Counted from the stretch's first letter, positions 16,036 through 25,719 are shown. The stretch is DNA of 35,602 nt from Pelotomaculum terephthalicicum JT (GCF_022410535.1 NZ_JAKNBL010000034.1:1-35602), one strand, 5' to 3'. The notes: generated from the sequence alone by a model not told the origin. A program made the numbers and translations.

Positions 16036-16094
16036 TTGATACCAGCCGAATGTCTAATATAGTAACAAAAAATAATTTAGAAAACGGTGAGAGA

Positions 16095-17205
16095 ATGTTT
16101 ATCGAATTAAAGAGGGAAATTGAGCTTATCGGCAGAAGAATGGAAGATTTGAGGGTTTCTCTTTGACATAGCTAATAAAGAAGAAGAGATAACTTTGCTG
16201 GAAAAGCAAATGCTTGAACCGGGATTCTGGGATAACCAGGAAAGCTCTCAGAAAATTACCCAGCGGGTTGCCAGTCTCCGGGATAAGGTTATACATTTTT
16301 ACGAATTGGCTGGAGAATTTGAAGACCTTGAGGTTATGGCCGAGTTGGGCGAAGATGAAGAAGATGAAGAAATCGCCGCTGAAATAAAGGAAGGCTTGTT
16401 AGCCCTTGACCGGAAAGTAACGGATTTGGAGTTGGCCGTTCTTTTAAACGGGCCGTATGACCGGGGCAACGCGATTATTTCTCTTCATGCCGGGGCCGGC
16501 GGTACGGAAGCCCAAGACTGGGTCGATATGTTGATTAGGATGTACACCAGGTGGGCGGAGCGCCATAAGTTTAAGATTGACGTTCTTGACATGCTGCCTG
16601 GCGACGAGGCGGGCACCAAGAGCGCCACCCTTGAAGTGGTTGGCCCCAATGCTTACGGCTACCTGTGTTCGGAAAAAGGAGTGCACCGTCTGGTGCGTAT
16701 TTCGCCCTTCGACGCCGCAGGGCGCCGGCACACATCTTTTGCGTCGCTGGACGTGCTCCCGGAAGTGGAAGACGACGTGAGCGTGCAAATCAGCCAGGAT
16801 GATTTGAAAGTGGACACCTTTCGCTCTAGCGGGGCCGGCGGTCAGCATATTAATAAAACGGACTCCGCCGTCCGCATTACCCACATACCCACAGGTATCG
16901 TGGTTACCTGTCAGAACGAGCGCTCCCAGATTTCCAACCGCCTGGCCGCAATGAAAATGCTCCAGGCAAAGCTGATAGATCTCGAATTGCAAAAAAAAGA
17001 AGCTGAATTAGCCGCCCTCCGCGGCAATCAGCAAGAAATAGCGTGGGGCAGCCAGATTCGCTCTTATATTTTTCATCCGTACAGTCTGGTTAAAGACCAT
17101 CGCACCAGTGAGGAGAACGGGAACATCAATGCGGTTATGGATGGAGAAATAGATGCTTTTATCGCCGCTTATTTGAAGGACAAAGCGCGGAAACAAAACG
17201 GGTGA
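16095..17205 (+). CDS. prfB: Peptide chain release factor 2, with programmed +1 frameshift
   Basis: 369 aa after a +1 frameshift. The first frame starts at ATG 16095 behind GGTGAGAG and reads 23 codons to an in-frame TGA at 16164-16166. The slip site is CTT TGA C, preceded by an internal Shine-Dalgarno-like AGGG in the same place as the conserved RF2 frameshift signal. After the shift, reading resumes with GAC at 16165. RF2 recognises UAA and UGA stops: the SPF motif (RLVRISPFDAAGRR) and the catalytic GGQ (SGAGGQHINKTDSAVR) are intact. Low RF2 slows stop reading at TGA and favours the shift, giving autoregulation. It follows secA, as in Bacillus. Confidence 0.97.
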
Positions 17206-17226
17206 GCAATTTAATTGATTATTATC

Positions 17227-17262
17227 GCCGTTGCCGTAAAGGTGGCGGCTTTTCAATTTTTT
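17227..17262 (+). terminator. Terminator of prfB
   Basis: A nine-pair hairpin with wobble pairs, GCCGTTGCC/GGTGGCGGC, followed by a T-rich stretch. Confidence 0.75.
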
Positions 17263-17418
17263 GGGGGCGCTTAATAGTGATTGATTTCGACATCTGGGGA
17301 AGGAATTTGTAACAAGAAAAAGAATATTACTTCTGGTGCGTATTTTATAGCCTTTTATTATTCTGGACAACATAGTAATACATAACAGAGTTACATGGTA
17401 ATACCGGAGTGTCCTAAG

Positions 17419-18261
17419 ATGCGCTTAAAAATTATCCAGGAAATAATCGGGGTGAGCGCCGGTGTCATATTAACCGCCATGGGTCTGGATATGTTCCTCA
17501 TCCCCAATAAGATTGCCGCCGGAGGGGTCAGCGGCATTGCCACAATCCTGCATTATTTGATTAATGTTCCTGTTGGGGCGGCTATGCTTGTTTTGAATGT
17601 ACCTCTGTTCGCCGCGGCAATTTACCGGCTGGGGCTGCAATTCGGCTTTCGTTCTCTTTTCGGAACGATCACTCTTTCCCTGGCGGTTGACGCGCTTGTG
17701 CCGTTGCTGCCCGTTCCCACTCATGACCTATTGCTGGCCTGTTTGTTTGGCGGAGTGCTGGTTGGCCTGGGACTTGGGCTTGTTTTCAAGTATAACGGCA
17801 CGACCGGGGGAACCGACTTGCTGGCGGCTATATTGCGCACATATACCGGAGTTAATATCGGCCAGTTGCTTTTCCTGGTAGATGCCTCGGTAGTAATTGC
17901 GGCCGGGTTTGTTTTTGAATCGGCGGAACTGTCCATGTATGCGCTGATCACCATTTTTATTACCGCTTGGCTGATCGATCTGGTGCAGGAAGGGTTTAGT
18001 TATACCAAGGCCTTCCTGATCATATCCGACCGGCCGGCGGAAATATCGTCCGCGATCGTGGAAGGGTTGAACCGGGGGGCTACGGCTTGGCCGGCGCGCG
18101 GGGTTTACACCGGTGTCGGTAAAGAGGTTCTCCTTTCGGTGGTGAACCGGTCGGAGGTGACTCGACTGAAAGATATCATTTATCAAGTCGATCCGCACGC
18201 TTTCGTAATCCTGGCGGATGTGCACGAAGTGCTGGGTGAGGGTTTTAAAGAGTACAAATAA
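17419..18261 (+). CDS. YitT/YvjA family membrane protein (DUF161 + DUF2179)
   Basis: 280 aa from the ATG at 17419, 8 bp after GGAGTG; an upstream in-frame ATG (17395) lacks a ribosome site. About five to six N-terminal membrane segments form the YitT domain, with [23 protein letters not shown] and [13 protein letters not shown] typical of the family. A soluble C-terminal DUF2179 domain follows (about 220-275, [19 protein letters not shown]). The function is unsettled. Position after prfB matches yvjA of B. subtilis. Confidence 0.88.
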   Translation: MRLKIIQEIIGVSAGVILTAMGLDMFLIPNKIAAGGVSGIATILHYLINVPVGAAMLVLNVPLFAAAIYRLGLQFGFRSLFGTITLSLAVDALVPLLPVPTHDLLLACLFGGVLVGLGLGLVFKYNGTTGGTDLLAAILRTYTGVNIGQLLFLVDASVVIAAGFVFESAELSMYALITIFITAWLIDLVQEGFSYTKAFLIISDRPAEISSAIVEGLNRGATAWPARGVYTGVGKEVLLSVVNRSEVTRLKDIIYQVDPHAFVILADVHEVLGEGFKEYK

Positions 18262-18280
18262 AAGACACGGGGGTTATGGG

Positions 18281-19099
18281 ATGGGGGAAATAGAATTACT
18301 GAAAGGCAAGGCGAAAGAGATTAGAAAAAACATAATTAAGATGTTGGGAGAGGCCGGTTCGGGGCACCCGGGCGGGTCTCTGTCCGCTGCTGATATTGTT
18401 ACCGTGTTATACTATCATGAGTTGCGCCTCGACCCGGGCCGGCCGGATTGGCCCGACCGCGACCGCTTTGTGCTCTCCAAGGGGCATGCCGCTCCGGTTT
18501 TGTACGCGGCCCTGGCCGGAAGGGGATTTTTCCCGGAGGCCGAATTGATGACCCTGCGCAAGTTGGACAGCCGGCTGCAAGGTCATCCGGACATGCGCAA
18601 GGTGCCCGGCGTGGAAATGTCCACCGGCTCGCTCGGGCAGGGTTTGTCCGCCGCCAACGGCATGGCTCTGGCCGGCCGGCTGGATAAGAGGAATTACCGC
18701 GTTTACGCGCTGCTGGGCGACGGCGAGTTAGATGAAGGAATGGTCTGGGAAGCGGCCATGGCGTCTGCTCATTACAAGCTGGATAACTTGACGGCTTTTG
18801 TCGACCATAACGGCTTGCAGATTGACGGACCGATTACCGAGGTAATGTCTCCCGAGCCCGTGTCGGATAAATGGCGCGCTTTTGGCTGGCATGTGCTTGA
18901 TATTGACGGTCATGACATTAAACAAATTATTGACGCTCTGGATGAAGCCAAAACGGTAAAAGGAAAGCCCACCATGATCGTTGCTAAAACTGTCAAAGGC
19001 AAAGGCGTCTCCTTTATGGAGAACCAGGTCGGCTGGCACGGTGTGGCGCCAAAGCCTGGCGAAGTGGAAAAGGCCCTGGCGGAATTAGATGCGGATTAG
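18281..19099 (+). CDS. Transketolase, N-terminal subunit
   Basis: 272 aa from ATG 18281 (GGGGGT upstream). It carries the thiamine diphosphate pyrophosphate-binding half: [47 protein letters not shown] and the [13 protein letters not shown] motif with DHN downstream. In split transketolases this half pairs with a separate pyrimidine-binding subunit, encoded 24 bp downstream. Together they move two-carbon units in the non-oxidative pentose phosphate pathway. The length is normal for the split form in Clostridia and archaea. Confidence 0.94.
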   Translation: MGEIELLKGKAKEIRKNIIKMLGEAGSGHPGGSLSAADIVTVLYYHELRLDPGRPDWPDRDRFVLSKGHAAPVLYAALAGRGFFPEAELMTLRKLDSRLQGHPDMRKVPGVEMSTGSLGQGLSAANGMALAGRLDKRNYRVYALLGDGELDEGMVWEAAMASAHYKLDNLTAFVDHNGLQIDGPITEVMSPEPVSDKWRAFGWHVLDIDGHDIKQIIDALDEAKTVKGKPTMIVAKTVKGKGVSFMENQVGWHGVAPKPGEVEKALAELDAD

Positions 19100-19123
19100 T
19101 GTTTTTTGAGAGGGGAAAAGTCA

Positions 19124-20065
19124 ATGAGTAAGAAAATAGCAACCAGGGAGGCTTATGGAGAAGCGCTGCAGCAACTGGGCAGAGAGAATCCGGACGTGGT
19201 GGCGCTTGACGCCGACCTGGCGAAGTCTACCAAAACTTTTGATTTCGGAAAAATTTTTCCTGAACGCTTTTTTGATATGGGAGTGGCCGAACAGAATATG
19301 CTTGGTACTGCCGCCGGCCTCGCGACGGCGGGTAAAATTCCTTTCTGCAGTTCGTTTGCGGTATTTGCCTCAGGCCGGGCATTTGAGCAGGTGCGCAACA
19401 GCGTGGCTTATTCCGCGCTGAACGTGAAAATCGGGGCCAGCCATGCCGGCATTACCGTTGGCGAGGACGGCGGTTCCCACCAGTCGGTGGAAGACATCGC
19501 GCTCATGCGGGTTTTGCCGAACATGACGGTATTTGTTCCCGCCGACGCGGTGGAAACGGCAGGGGCGGTCAGGGCGGCGGCGGCCATCAACGGACCGGTT
19601 TATATCCGCCTGGGGCGGGCCGGGGTGCCGGTGCTGCACGGGGCGGATTTTCAGTTTGCACCGGGAAAAGCGGTGGTGCTGCGGGAAGGGCTGGACGCGA
19701 CCATCATCGCCACCGGGATTATGGTCGCGGCCGCTCTGGAAGCGGCGGACTACCTGGCGGTAAAGGGCATCAAGGCAGGGGTTCTGGATATTCATACAAT
19801 TAAGCCCCTGGATATTGAAGCTATTACCAAGGTCGCCAGGGAAACTGGCGCGCTGGTTACCGCCGAGGAGCATAGCATCATCGGCGGCCTGGGCGGGGCG
19901 GTGGCTGAAGCGCTTGCTGAAAACTGCCCTGTGCCAATGAAACGGGTAGGTATCATGGACAAGTTTGGAGTATCGGGAACTCCGGATGAGCTGTTGGAGA
20001 AATACGGCCTTACCCCCGGCTCTATCGCCAAGGCGGTGGAAGAGGTCGTCACGAAAAAAAGATAG
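19124..20065 (+). CDS. Transketolase, C-terminal subunit
   Basis: 313 aa from ATG 19124, with GAGAGGGG upstream. The pyrimidine-binding domain shows ALDADLAKSTKTFDFGK, FDMGVAEQNMLGTAAGLA (the Glu that activates thiamine) and GEDGGSHQSVEDIALMR; the C-terminal transketolase domain (about 185-305) contains GLDATIIATGIMVAAALEA. It is the partner of the preceding gene in an alpha2beta2-type split enzyme. The pair interrupts the Bacillus-like prfB-yvjA-ftsE order. Confidence 0.94.
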   Translation: MSKKIATREAYGEALQQLGRENPDVVALDADLAKSTKTFDFGKIFPERFFDMGVAEQNMLGTAAGLATAGKIPFCSSFAVFASGRAFEQVRNSVAYSALNVKIGASHAGITVGEDGGSHQSVEDIALMRVLPNMTVFVPADAVETAGAVRAAAAINGPVYIRLGRAGVPVLHGADFQFAPGKAVVLREGLDATIIATGIMVAAALEAADYLAVKGIKAGVLDIHTIKPLDIEAITKVARETGALVTAEEHSIIGGLGGAVAEALAENCPVPMKRVGIMDKFGVSGTPDELLEKYGLTPGSIAKAVEEVVTKKR

Positions 20066-20091
20066 ATTTGTTGGCTGAGATTTGTCGTAAT

Positions 20092-20134
20092 AAAAGCCCT
20101 TATCCGGCTAGGTTGGGATAAGCGGCTTTTTTAT
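20092..20134 (+). terminator. Terminator of the transketolase operon
   Basis: AAAAGCC ... TTATCC / GGGATAA ... GGCTTTTTT hairpin with a short inner bulge and a T-run. Confidence 0.85.
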
Positions 20135-20199
20135 TGCTTGAAATATGCCCAAAGGTTGCCAATGGCTAATTTGTTCAGTGGGTAATTTTGAAGGTGATT

Positions 20200-20304
20200 A
20201 TGCAAATAATCGTAGGTGTGGGAGGATTTTACGCTGAACTTGTCGAAAATAACCATAGCTTGTATTGTATGTATCAGCGCTTTGTAAGCGGGGTGGGTGT
20301 TTGA
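20200..20304 (+). CDS. Possible 34-aa leader ORF overlapping ftsE
   Basis: ATG 20200 has AAGGTG just upstream and reads 34 codons to a TGA that overlaps the ftsE start in TTGA (20301-20304), the arrangement used for translational coupling. The first codons lie in a GATTAT-GCAA-ATAATC hairpin. The peptide matches nothing I know, and a possible promoter lies inside it, so coding is uncertain. Confidence 0.25.
   Translation: MQIIVGVGGFYAELVENNHSLYCMYQRFVSGVGV
20240..20268 (+). promoter_or_regulatory. Possible ftsE promoter
   Basis: TTGTCG and TATTGT with a 17-bp spacer, just before ftsE; a weak match. Confidence 0.3.
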
Positions 20305-20987
20305 TTAATTTTTATAACGTTACCAAAATCTATCCCGGCGATATTAAAGCTTTGACTGATGTCACCCTCCAAATTCATAAAGGTGAATTTGTCTTTTTGG
20401 TAGGCCCGAGCGGCGCCGGAAAGTCAACATTAACAAAGTTAATCTACCGGGAAGAGCTGCCGAATCGCGGTCAGGTGATTTTTAACGGAAAAAACGTCGT
20501 CCGCATGCGCCAACGGGAAATCCCGTATCTGAGACGGAAAATCGGCATGGTTTTTCAGGATTTTCGCTTGCTGCCGCAAAAAACCGTGTTTGAAAATATA
20601 GCCTTTGCCATGGAAGTTGTCGGAGCGTCCGGCCGGGAAATAAAGAAAATGGTGCCTAATGTTCTCAATATGGTCGGCCTCGCCAATAAGGCCGGCGTGT
20701 TTCCCGACCACCTTTCCGGCGGCGAGCAGCAACGGGTAAGTGTCGCCCGCGCTATCGTGAATAACCCGGTATTAATTATCGCTGATGAGCCGACCGGCAA
20801 TCTGGACCCCGACACTTCCCGGGAACTGATGAAATTGTTCTCGGATATAAACCGCAGGGGCACTACCATTATTATGTCCACTCACGCCTGGGATATTGTG
20901 GATACTATGAAAAAACGCGTAGTGGAGTTGGACGGCGGGCGGATTGTGCGGGACGAGAAGGAAGGAACATATCGCTATGAGGCTTAG
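20301..20987 (+). CDS. ftsE: Cell division ATP-binding protein FtsE
   Basis: 228 aa, the usual FtsE length, from a TTG at 20301 preceded by GGGGTGG. A complete ABC ATPase: Walker A GPSGAGKSTL, Q-loop VFQDFRLLPQ, signature LSGGEQQRVSVARAI, Walker B LIIADEPTGNLDP and the switch His in MSTHAW. FtsE dimers bind the membrane protein FtsX and drive activation of peptidoglycan hydrolases at the division site or side wall. The gene overlaps ftsX by 11 bp, indicating tight coupling. Confidence 0.97.
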   Translation: MINFYNVTKIYPGDIKALTDVTLQIHKGEFVFLVGPSGAGKSTLTKLIYREELPNRGQVIFNGKNVVRMRQREIPYLRRKIGMVFQDFRLLPQKTVFENIAFAMEVVGASGREIKKMVPNVLNMVGLANKAGVFPDHLSGGEQQRVSVARAIVNNPVLIIADEPTGNLDPDTSRELMKLFSDINRRGTTIIMSTHAWDIVDTMKKRVVELDGGRIVRDEKEGTYRYEA

Positions 20988-21864
20988 CACCATCCGGTAT
21001 TATTTTCGCGAGGCTATCCAATCAATTTTACGCAACAGTTGGCTTTCCGCGGCCTCGGTGGGAGTAGTCGCCGTATCCTTGCTGATCCTGGGCAGTTCCC
21101 TGCTATTGGTGGTAAATGCCGGCAAAGTGGCCGACAACCTGGAATCAAATATTGAAATCAGCCTTTTTTTGAAGGATCAGACTACGACCGTCCAGGTAAA
21201 GCAAATTGAAGACAAGCTTAAAGCAATGCCGGAAATAGCCCGGTTTGAATATGTTACCAAACAGCAAGCGCTGGAAGAGTGGCAAGCAAAACTTGAGGAT
21301 AACAAGGATTTGCTGGAAGGCCTGGAAGAAAAAAATCCATTGCCGGATGCCTTCCGGATCAAGACGCATACGGTTGAACAAGTGGCGCCGCTGGCCCAGC
21401 AATTGGAGAGTCTGGCCCAAGTCGATCAGGTTCGTTACGGCCAGGGAACGGTCGAGAAACTGATGGCTTTCAGCCGCTGGGTGCGCACCGCCGGACTGGT
21501 GTTAATGATTTTATTGGGGATTGCGGCTGTTTTTTTAATAGCCACCACTATACGCCTTTCTGTTTTTGCCAGGCGCCGGGAGATCGGCATTATGAAGTTT
21601 CTCGGAGCGACAAACTGGTTTGTGCGCGTTCCATTCTTGCTGGAAGGAATATTCCTGGGGCTGACCGGCTCGTTAATTGCAGTGCTCGTTATTTACTATG
21701 GGTACTTTACTCTAATCGGCAATATTCAATTTTCACTGGCTTTTATGCAACTAGTCAGCGACCGTAATTTAATTATGCTGTTGATGGAAGGGCTGCTGCT
21801 TCTGGGACTGTTCATCGGAGCGACCGGCAGTGTTATTTCCATGCGCAAGTTCTTAAAAGCGTAA
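20977..21864 (+). CDS. ftsX: Cell division protein FtsX
   Basis: 295 aa. The ATG at 20977 lies inside the end of ftsE, with GAAGGA upstream. It has the FtsX plan: N-terminal cytoplasmic stretch and first membrane helix (about 25-50), a large extracellular loop (about 50-165), then three membrane helices with the family piece RLSVFARRREIGIMKFLGATNWFVR. The extracellular loop transmits FtsE ATP hydrolysis to a coiled-coil hydrolase activator or hydrolase, here most likely the next gene. Confidence 0.95.
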   Translation: MRLSTIRYYFREAIQSILRNSWLSAASVGVVAVSLLILGSSLLLVVNAGKVADNLESNIEISLFLKDQTTTVQVKQIEDKLKAMPEIARFEYVTKQQALEEWQAKLEDNKDLLEGLEEKNPLPDAFRIKTHTVEQVAPLAQQLESLAQVDQVRYGQGTVEKLMAFSRWVRTAGLVLMILLGIAAVFLIATTIRLSVFARRREIGIMKFLGATNWFVRVPFLLEGIFLGLTGSLIAVLVIYYGYFTLIGNIQFSLAFMQLVSDRNLIMLLMEGLLLLGLFIGATGSVISMRKFLKA

Positions 21865-21898
21865 TTGGTATTTTGGTTAACCCGGAGGTTTGAATAAG

Positions 21899-23029
21899 AT
21901 GAAATTCGGTTTTTTGAAGAAAAAAATACTGATTAGTGCGGCGGGTTTGGTTTTTCTGACGGGAGCCATCGGGGCGGCTTATGGTGATGAGCTTGAACAG
22001 CAGCTGAACAATACCAGGGTGCAGTTAAACCAGAAGCAAAACCAGGCCGATCAGGCCAGGGGTGTGGTCAAAGACTACTCCCGGCAGGTTTCCGTGCTTA
22101 ACAATTCAATAAGTGAGAAGACTCTCCAGCTGAGCGACCTGGAAAAAAACCTCGGACAGGCTAAAGCAAGCTTGCGCAAGACTGAGGCGGAACTAGCGGA
22201 AGCTGAAGCTAAGCTTAACGACAGCACTGACATGTTGAATAAAAGAGTGCGCAACATGTATGAGATAGGCAATGTCAGCTACCTGGAAGTTCTTTTTGAG
22301 TCGCAGGATTTCAACGACTTTGTGAACCGTTACGAGCTCTTGAAAAGGGTGGTGCAGCAGGACATTTCCATTATTAATCAGGTCAAAGCCGACCGCCGGC
22401 AAATCAGCAACCGGAAGGCAGATTTGGAAGTACAGCAGGAACGGCTGGTAGCCATGATTTCTGAGCAAGAAGCCGCCCGTCAGGAGCTGCAGGCTAAGCA
22501 GAATGAAAGAAATGCCTTGCTGAAAGAGGCCAGCGCCAACCTGTGGGATCTTGAATCGGAAGCTGCCCGCCTGGAGGCTCAGGAGCAGGAGATTTTACGC
22601 CAAATCGCCAAGCGGCGTTCGCAATCGCAGCCGCGTGCCACCGGGGCGTTCACCTGGCCGGTGCCGGGTTATACGAATATTTCCTCCCCGTTCGGCATGC
22701 GTACGCACCCCATTTTGGGCGCCAGCAGAATGCACAACGGGATTGATATTCCGGCGCCCACCGGTACGACTGTGGTTGCAGCCCAGGCCGGTGTGGTAAT
22801 AGATGTGAGTTATATGAGCGGTTACGGCAATGTCGTCATGATCGACCACGGCGGCGGCCTGACCACTCTTTATGCACACCTGTCCGCGCAGTTGGTGGGT
22901 TACGGGGAGGATGTGGCCAAAGGCCAGGCCGTCGGCAGAGTGGGAAGCACCGGCCTGTCAACCGGTCCGCACCTGGATTTTTCGGTGAGAGTGAACGGTG
23001 AGCCGGTCAATCCGTTAAATTACTTGTAA
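21899..23029 (+). CDS. EnvC-like coiled-coil protein with M23 (LytM) domain
   Basis: 376 aa. A signal peptide or anchor ([20 protein letters not shown]) is followed by a long coiled coil (about 30-245) and a C-terminal M23 peptidase domain (about 255-376). The coiled coil is the part that contacts FtsX in EnvC-type proteins. In the M23 domain the HxxxD pair is His279 and Asp283 (MHNGID), and TLYAHLS gives His327, but the usual HxH near the end reads HLD (His358, Asp360), so one zinc-ligand His is replaced by Asp. It may still bind metal or may be only an activator. The ATG at 21899 is chosen; a TTG at 21890 is too close to GGAGG. Gene order ftsE-ftsX-M23 supports a shared pathway. Confidence 0.9.
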   Translation: MKFGFLKKKILISAAGLVFLTGAIGAAYGDELEQQLNNTRVQLNQKQNQADQARGVVKDYSRQVSVLNNSISEKTLQLSDLEKNLGQAKASLRKTEAELAEAEAKLNDSTDMLNKRVRNMYEIGNVSYLEVLFESQDFNDFVNRYELLKRVVQQDISIINQVKADRRQISNRKADLEVQQERLVAMISEQEAARQELQAKQNERNALLKEASANLWDLESEAARLEAQEQEILRQIAKRRSQSQPRATGAFTWPVPGYTNISSPFGMRTHPILGASRMHNGIDIPAPTGTTVVAAQAGVVIDVSYMSGYGNVVMIDHGGGLTTLYAHLSAQLVGYGEDVAKGQAVGRVGSTGLSTGPHLDFSVRVNGEPVNPLNYL

Positions 23030-23146
23030 GGGCTTTCCGGTAGGCGGTTTTCTTCAGTGGTTATAGTAACGCTAAATTAAAGATTTCAAGTGTTTATGTT
23101 CATCAGGGGCGGAATTTATTCGGTAACAGTTGCAATGATATACTAT

Positions 23147-23180
23147 AAAGGGGCAGATTTTTGATTCTGCCCTTTATATA
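23147..23180 (+). terminator. Terminator after the M23 gene
   Basis: AAAGGGGCAGA and TCTGCCCTTT pair with one bulged G, followed by an AT-rich tail. The rest of the 254-bp gap to the S41 gene holds only a good -10 box TATAAT (23235-23240) without a well-spaced -35. Confidence 0.6.
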
Positions 23181-23283
23181 TTAAATTATTTCGCAGGCAC
23201 AGAGGATTTGAGTCTAACTGACACAGGATTGTAGTATAATAACGTATGTGAGATAGGACAAGATCGGCAGGTGTTTTTGTAAA

Positions 23284-24447
23284 TTGAATCATTATATCTT
23301 CGAGGATAATTCCAGGAGCGGCAGATGGCGTTATTTTCTGGCAGTGTTTGTTTTTGCTGTGTTTCTGGTGGTGGGTGGGCTCCTGGCCAGTAATTACAAG
23401 AATATCGGCAACCTGGTTAAAGTCGTCTCCCTGGTGCGGACGCAGTATCTGTATCCGGTAAACTCCACCCAGTTGGTGGATGGGGCGATTAAAGGCCTGG
23501 TTAGTTCTTTAAGTGACCCGTATTCGGTTTACCTTGATCCAAAAACATTTTCTCATCTTCAGGAGCAGATTAGGGGTTCCTTTGGCGGTTTGGGCATTCT
23601 GGTGGGTGTAAAAGAACAATATCTCACGGTAGTGCGCGCCTATCAAGGAACGCCGGCGGCCAGAGAGGGGATTAAAGAAGGCGATGTGATCGCCAGGATT
23701 GACGACCGTGACGCGAAAGGCATTGATCTGGACACGGCGATTAATTTAATGCGTGGGCCGGTCGGCTCAAAAGTCAACCTTACCGTCAACAGGGAAGGAG
23801 CGCCGGAGCAGCTGCAATTCACCATAACCAGGGAGGAAATCAGCGTTCCCACCGTCGAGGGGCGGTTATTGGAGGACACCGGCATCGAGCATATTGTAAT
23901 TAGCCAATTCACAGAACGTACCGCTGATGAAATCAAGGAAGTGCTTGAAAAAGCGAAGACAGAAAAGATCAAGGGAATTATTTTGGACCTCCGGGATAAC
24001 CCGGGTGGCGAACTTATCTCGGCGGTGGATGTGGCGAAGAATTTTATTCCGAAAGGGCCTATTGTATATATAGACTACCGGGTAGGTCACGAGCAGGTTT
24101 TTGAATCGGAAGGAACAACAATCCAGTTGCCGCTGGCAGTGTTAATCAACGAGGGGAGCGCAAGCGCCGCTGAAATCCTGGCCGGAGCGGTAAAAGACAC
24201 CGGCGCGGGAGTTCTGGTAGGGACCAAAACTTTTGGCAAAGGGATAGTGCAAACGGTATTTCGATTGGACGGCGGCGCCGGATTAAAGCTCACTACCGCC
24301 CGGTACCTGACGCCGGCAAAAAATGATATCCACGAAAAAGGTGTGGAGCCTGATATCCTGGTACAGTCTCAAGAAGATCGTCTCCCTGACGTTCAGCTGG
24401 ATAAAGCGGTAGAAATTATAAAAGAGAAGATCGCGATTGCCGGGTAG
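23284..24447 (+). CDS. S41-family C-terminal processing protease (CtpA/CtpB type)
   Basis: 387 aa from a TTG at 23284. One N-terminal membrane anchor (YFLAVFVFAVFLVVGGLLA) is followed by a PDZ domain (about 90-170, FGGLGILVGVKEQYLTVV) and the tail-specific protease core. The catalytic Ser lies in EGSASAAEIL and the Lys in TFGKGIVQTVF. Such proteases cut exported proteins outside the membrane; B. subtilis CtpB, encoded at the equivalent place after ftsX, cleaves the sporulation proteins SpoIVFA and SpoIVB. A role in sporulation signalling or in turning over wall hydrolases is inferred. Confidence 0.94.
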   Translation: MNHYIFEDNSRSGRWRYFLAVFVFAVFLVVGGLLASNYKNIGNLVKVVSLVRTQYLYPVNSTQLVDGAIKGLVSSLSDPYSVYLDPKTFSHLQEQIRGSFGGLGILVGVKEQYLTVVRAYQGTPAAREGIKEGDVIARIDDRDAKGIDLDTAINLMRGPVGSKVNLTVNREGAPEQLQFTITREEISVPTVEGRLLEDTGIEHIVISQFTERTADEIKEVLEKAKTEKIKGIILDLRDNPGGELISAVDVAKNFIPKGPIVYIDYRVGHEQVFESEGTTIQLPLAVLINEGSASAAEILAGAVKDTGAGVLVGTKTFGKGIVQTVFRLDGGAGLKLTTARYLTPAKNDIHEKGVEPDILVQSQEDRLPDVQLDKAVEIIKEKIAIAG

Positions 24448-24468
24448 AGAACATTCGAGGTGAAGCGT

Positions 24469-25719
24469 TTGTTTCCCTTTACGGAGATTATCCCCTTAGT
24501 CCTGAAGTCCTTTCTGCTGGCGTTTCTGAACCCGCAATTCTGGCCGGTGTTTTTGTTGATAGTGGGTTTAATCGCTTTGCAGTACCGGCGGATGGGGAGG
24601 TTGAGGGAATACTTTTTTCATCAGAAGTCCGGCAGGGTCTGGGCTGATGTGATTATGGCGGCTGGTTTTGGGTTGCTGGGCGGTTTGGCGGGAAGCTGCC
24701 TGATAGTTTTTATCGGTCTGGCTCTTTCCGGTGCGGATTTGATTTATCTTTGGCCGGCGGCCATTTTGTTGATGCTGATAGACATGCGTTTTTTGTGCTT
24801 TGCTTATGCCGGCGGATTGTTGGCAATTTCCAGCTTGCTTCTTGGCTTTCCTCAGGTGAATATCCCTCAGATCATGGCTTTGGTTGCTGTCCTGCATATG
24901 GTGGAAAGTATGCTGATCCTGGTGAGCGGCCACCTGGGGGCGGCGCCTGCTTTTATTAAAGATGCCGGCGGACGGGTGGTGGGCGGCTTTACCCTGCAGC
25001 GGTTCTGGCCGATACCGCTTGTAGTGCTGGCCGTGGCGAGTGCCGGCGCGGTCCATGAGGCAGTAGAGATGCCTGACTGGTGGCCGTTGATTAAACCCAG
25101 TGTGTCAGGTGAGCTGCAAAGCCTGGCGTTTACCCTGATGCCCGTGGTAGCCGGTTTAGGCTACAGCGACGTATCGATTGCCAGGAGTCCGGTGGAAAAG
25201 AGCCGCCTTTCCGCGCTCCACCTTGGTTTTTATAGTTTAATCTTGTTGATTTTGGCTGTGCTGGCGGAAAGCAGCCGCGCGGCGGCGCTTGCCGCGGCGC
25301 TGTTCTCCCCGCTTGGGCATGAAACCATAATTTACCTCAGCAGGCGAATCGAGGTTTGCGGTGAGGCGCTGTACGTCCCGCCCGCCCGGGGAATGAGAGT
25401 GCTTGATGTTGCGCCGGACACGGCGGCCTGGCAGGCCGGTATTCGTTCCGGGGACATCATCTTGGCGGTGAACGGTCTGGAGTTGACGGGCAAGTATAAT
25501 TTTTATCAAATGCAGCAAGAAGCCTTTTTGCCCTTGATGGTGGATTACTTCAGCCGCGCGGCGGGTGAAAACCGCAGGCGGCTGCTGGTGCCTGCGGGAT
25601 CAGGGGACTGGGGTTTGGTGCCTGTGCCGGAAGGAAATGAGAAAAAATACGTTGAGCTTTGGACAGCAGGCCCGTTAGGGCGCTGGCTGGGGAAATTTTG
25701 GGGGAAAATTCAAAGTTGA
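24469..25719 (+). CDS. MinJ-like multi-pass membrane protein with C-terminal PDZ domain
   Basis: About 416 aa from a TTG at 24469, 5 bp after GAGGTGA; a GTG at 24460 overlaps that site. Seven or eight membrane segments cover about residues 10-285. A PDZ domain follows (about 305-350, GMRVLDVAPDTAAWQAGIRSGDII) and then a basic tail. This architecture and the position after the S41 protease match B. subtilis MinJ (SwrAB), which links MinCD to DivIVA at the cell poles. No min genes are in view, so a division-site role is an inference from architecture and synteny. Its start is 21 bp after the protease gene, suggesting one operon. Confidence 0.75.
   Translation: MFPFTEIIPLVLKSFLLAFLNPQFWPVFLLIVGLIALQYRRMGRLREYFFHQKSGRVWADVIMAAGFGLLGGLAGSCLIVFIGLALSGADLIYLWPAAILLMLIDMRFLCFAYAGGLLAISSLLLGFPQVNIPQIMALVAVLHMVESMLILVSGHLGAAPAFIKDAGGRVVGGFTLQRFWPIPLVVLAVASAGAVHEAVEMPDWWPLIKPSVSGELQSLAFTLMPVVAGLGYSDVSIARSPVEKSRLSALHLGFYSLILLILAVLAESSRAAALAAALFSPLGHETIIYLSRRIEVCGEALYVPPARGMRVLDVAPDTAAWQAGIRSGDIILAVNGLELTGKYNFYQMQQEAFLPLMVDYFSRAAGENRRRLLVPAGSGDWGLVPVPEGNEKKYVELWTAGPLGRWLGKFWGKIQS

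Noticed and set aside
16095-16167. prfB as a broken gene because of an in-frame TGA
   Set aside because: The CTT TGA C site with an upstream AGGG is the known programmed frameshift of RF2.
16444-16992. 182-codon open frame antisense to prfB
   Set aside because: Its composition is that of a reverse-complement shadow, and prfB motifs on the other strand are intact.
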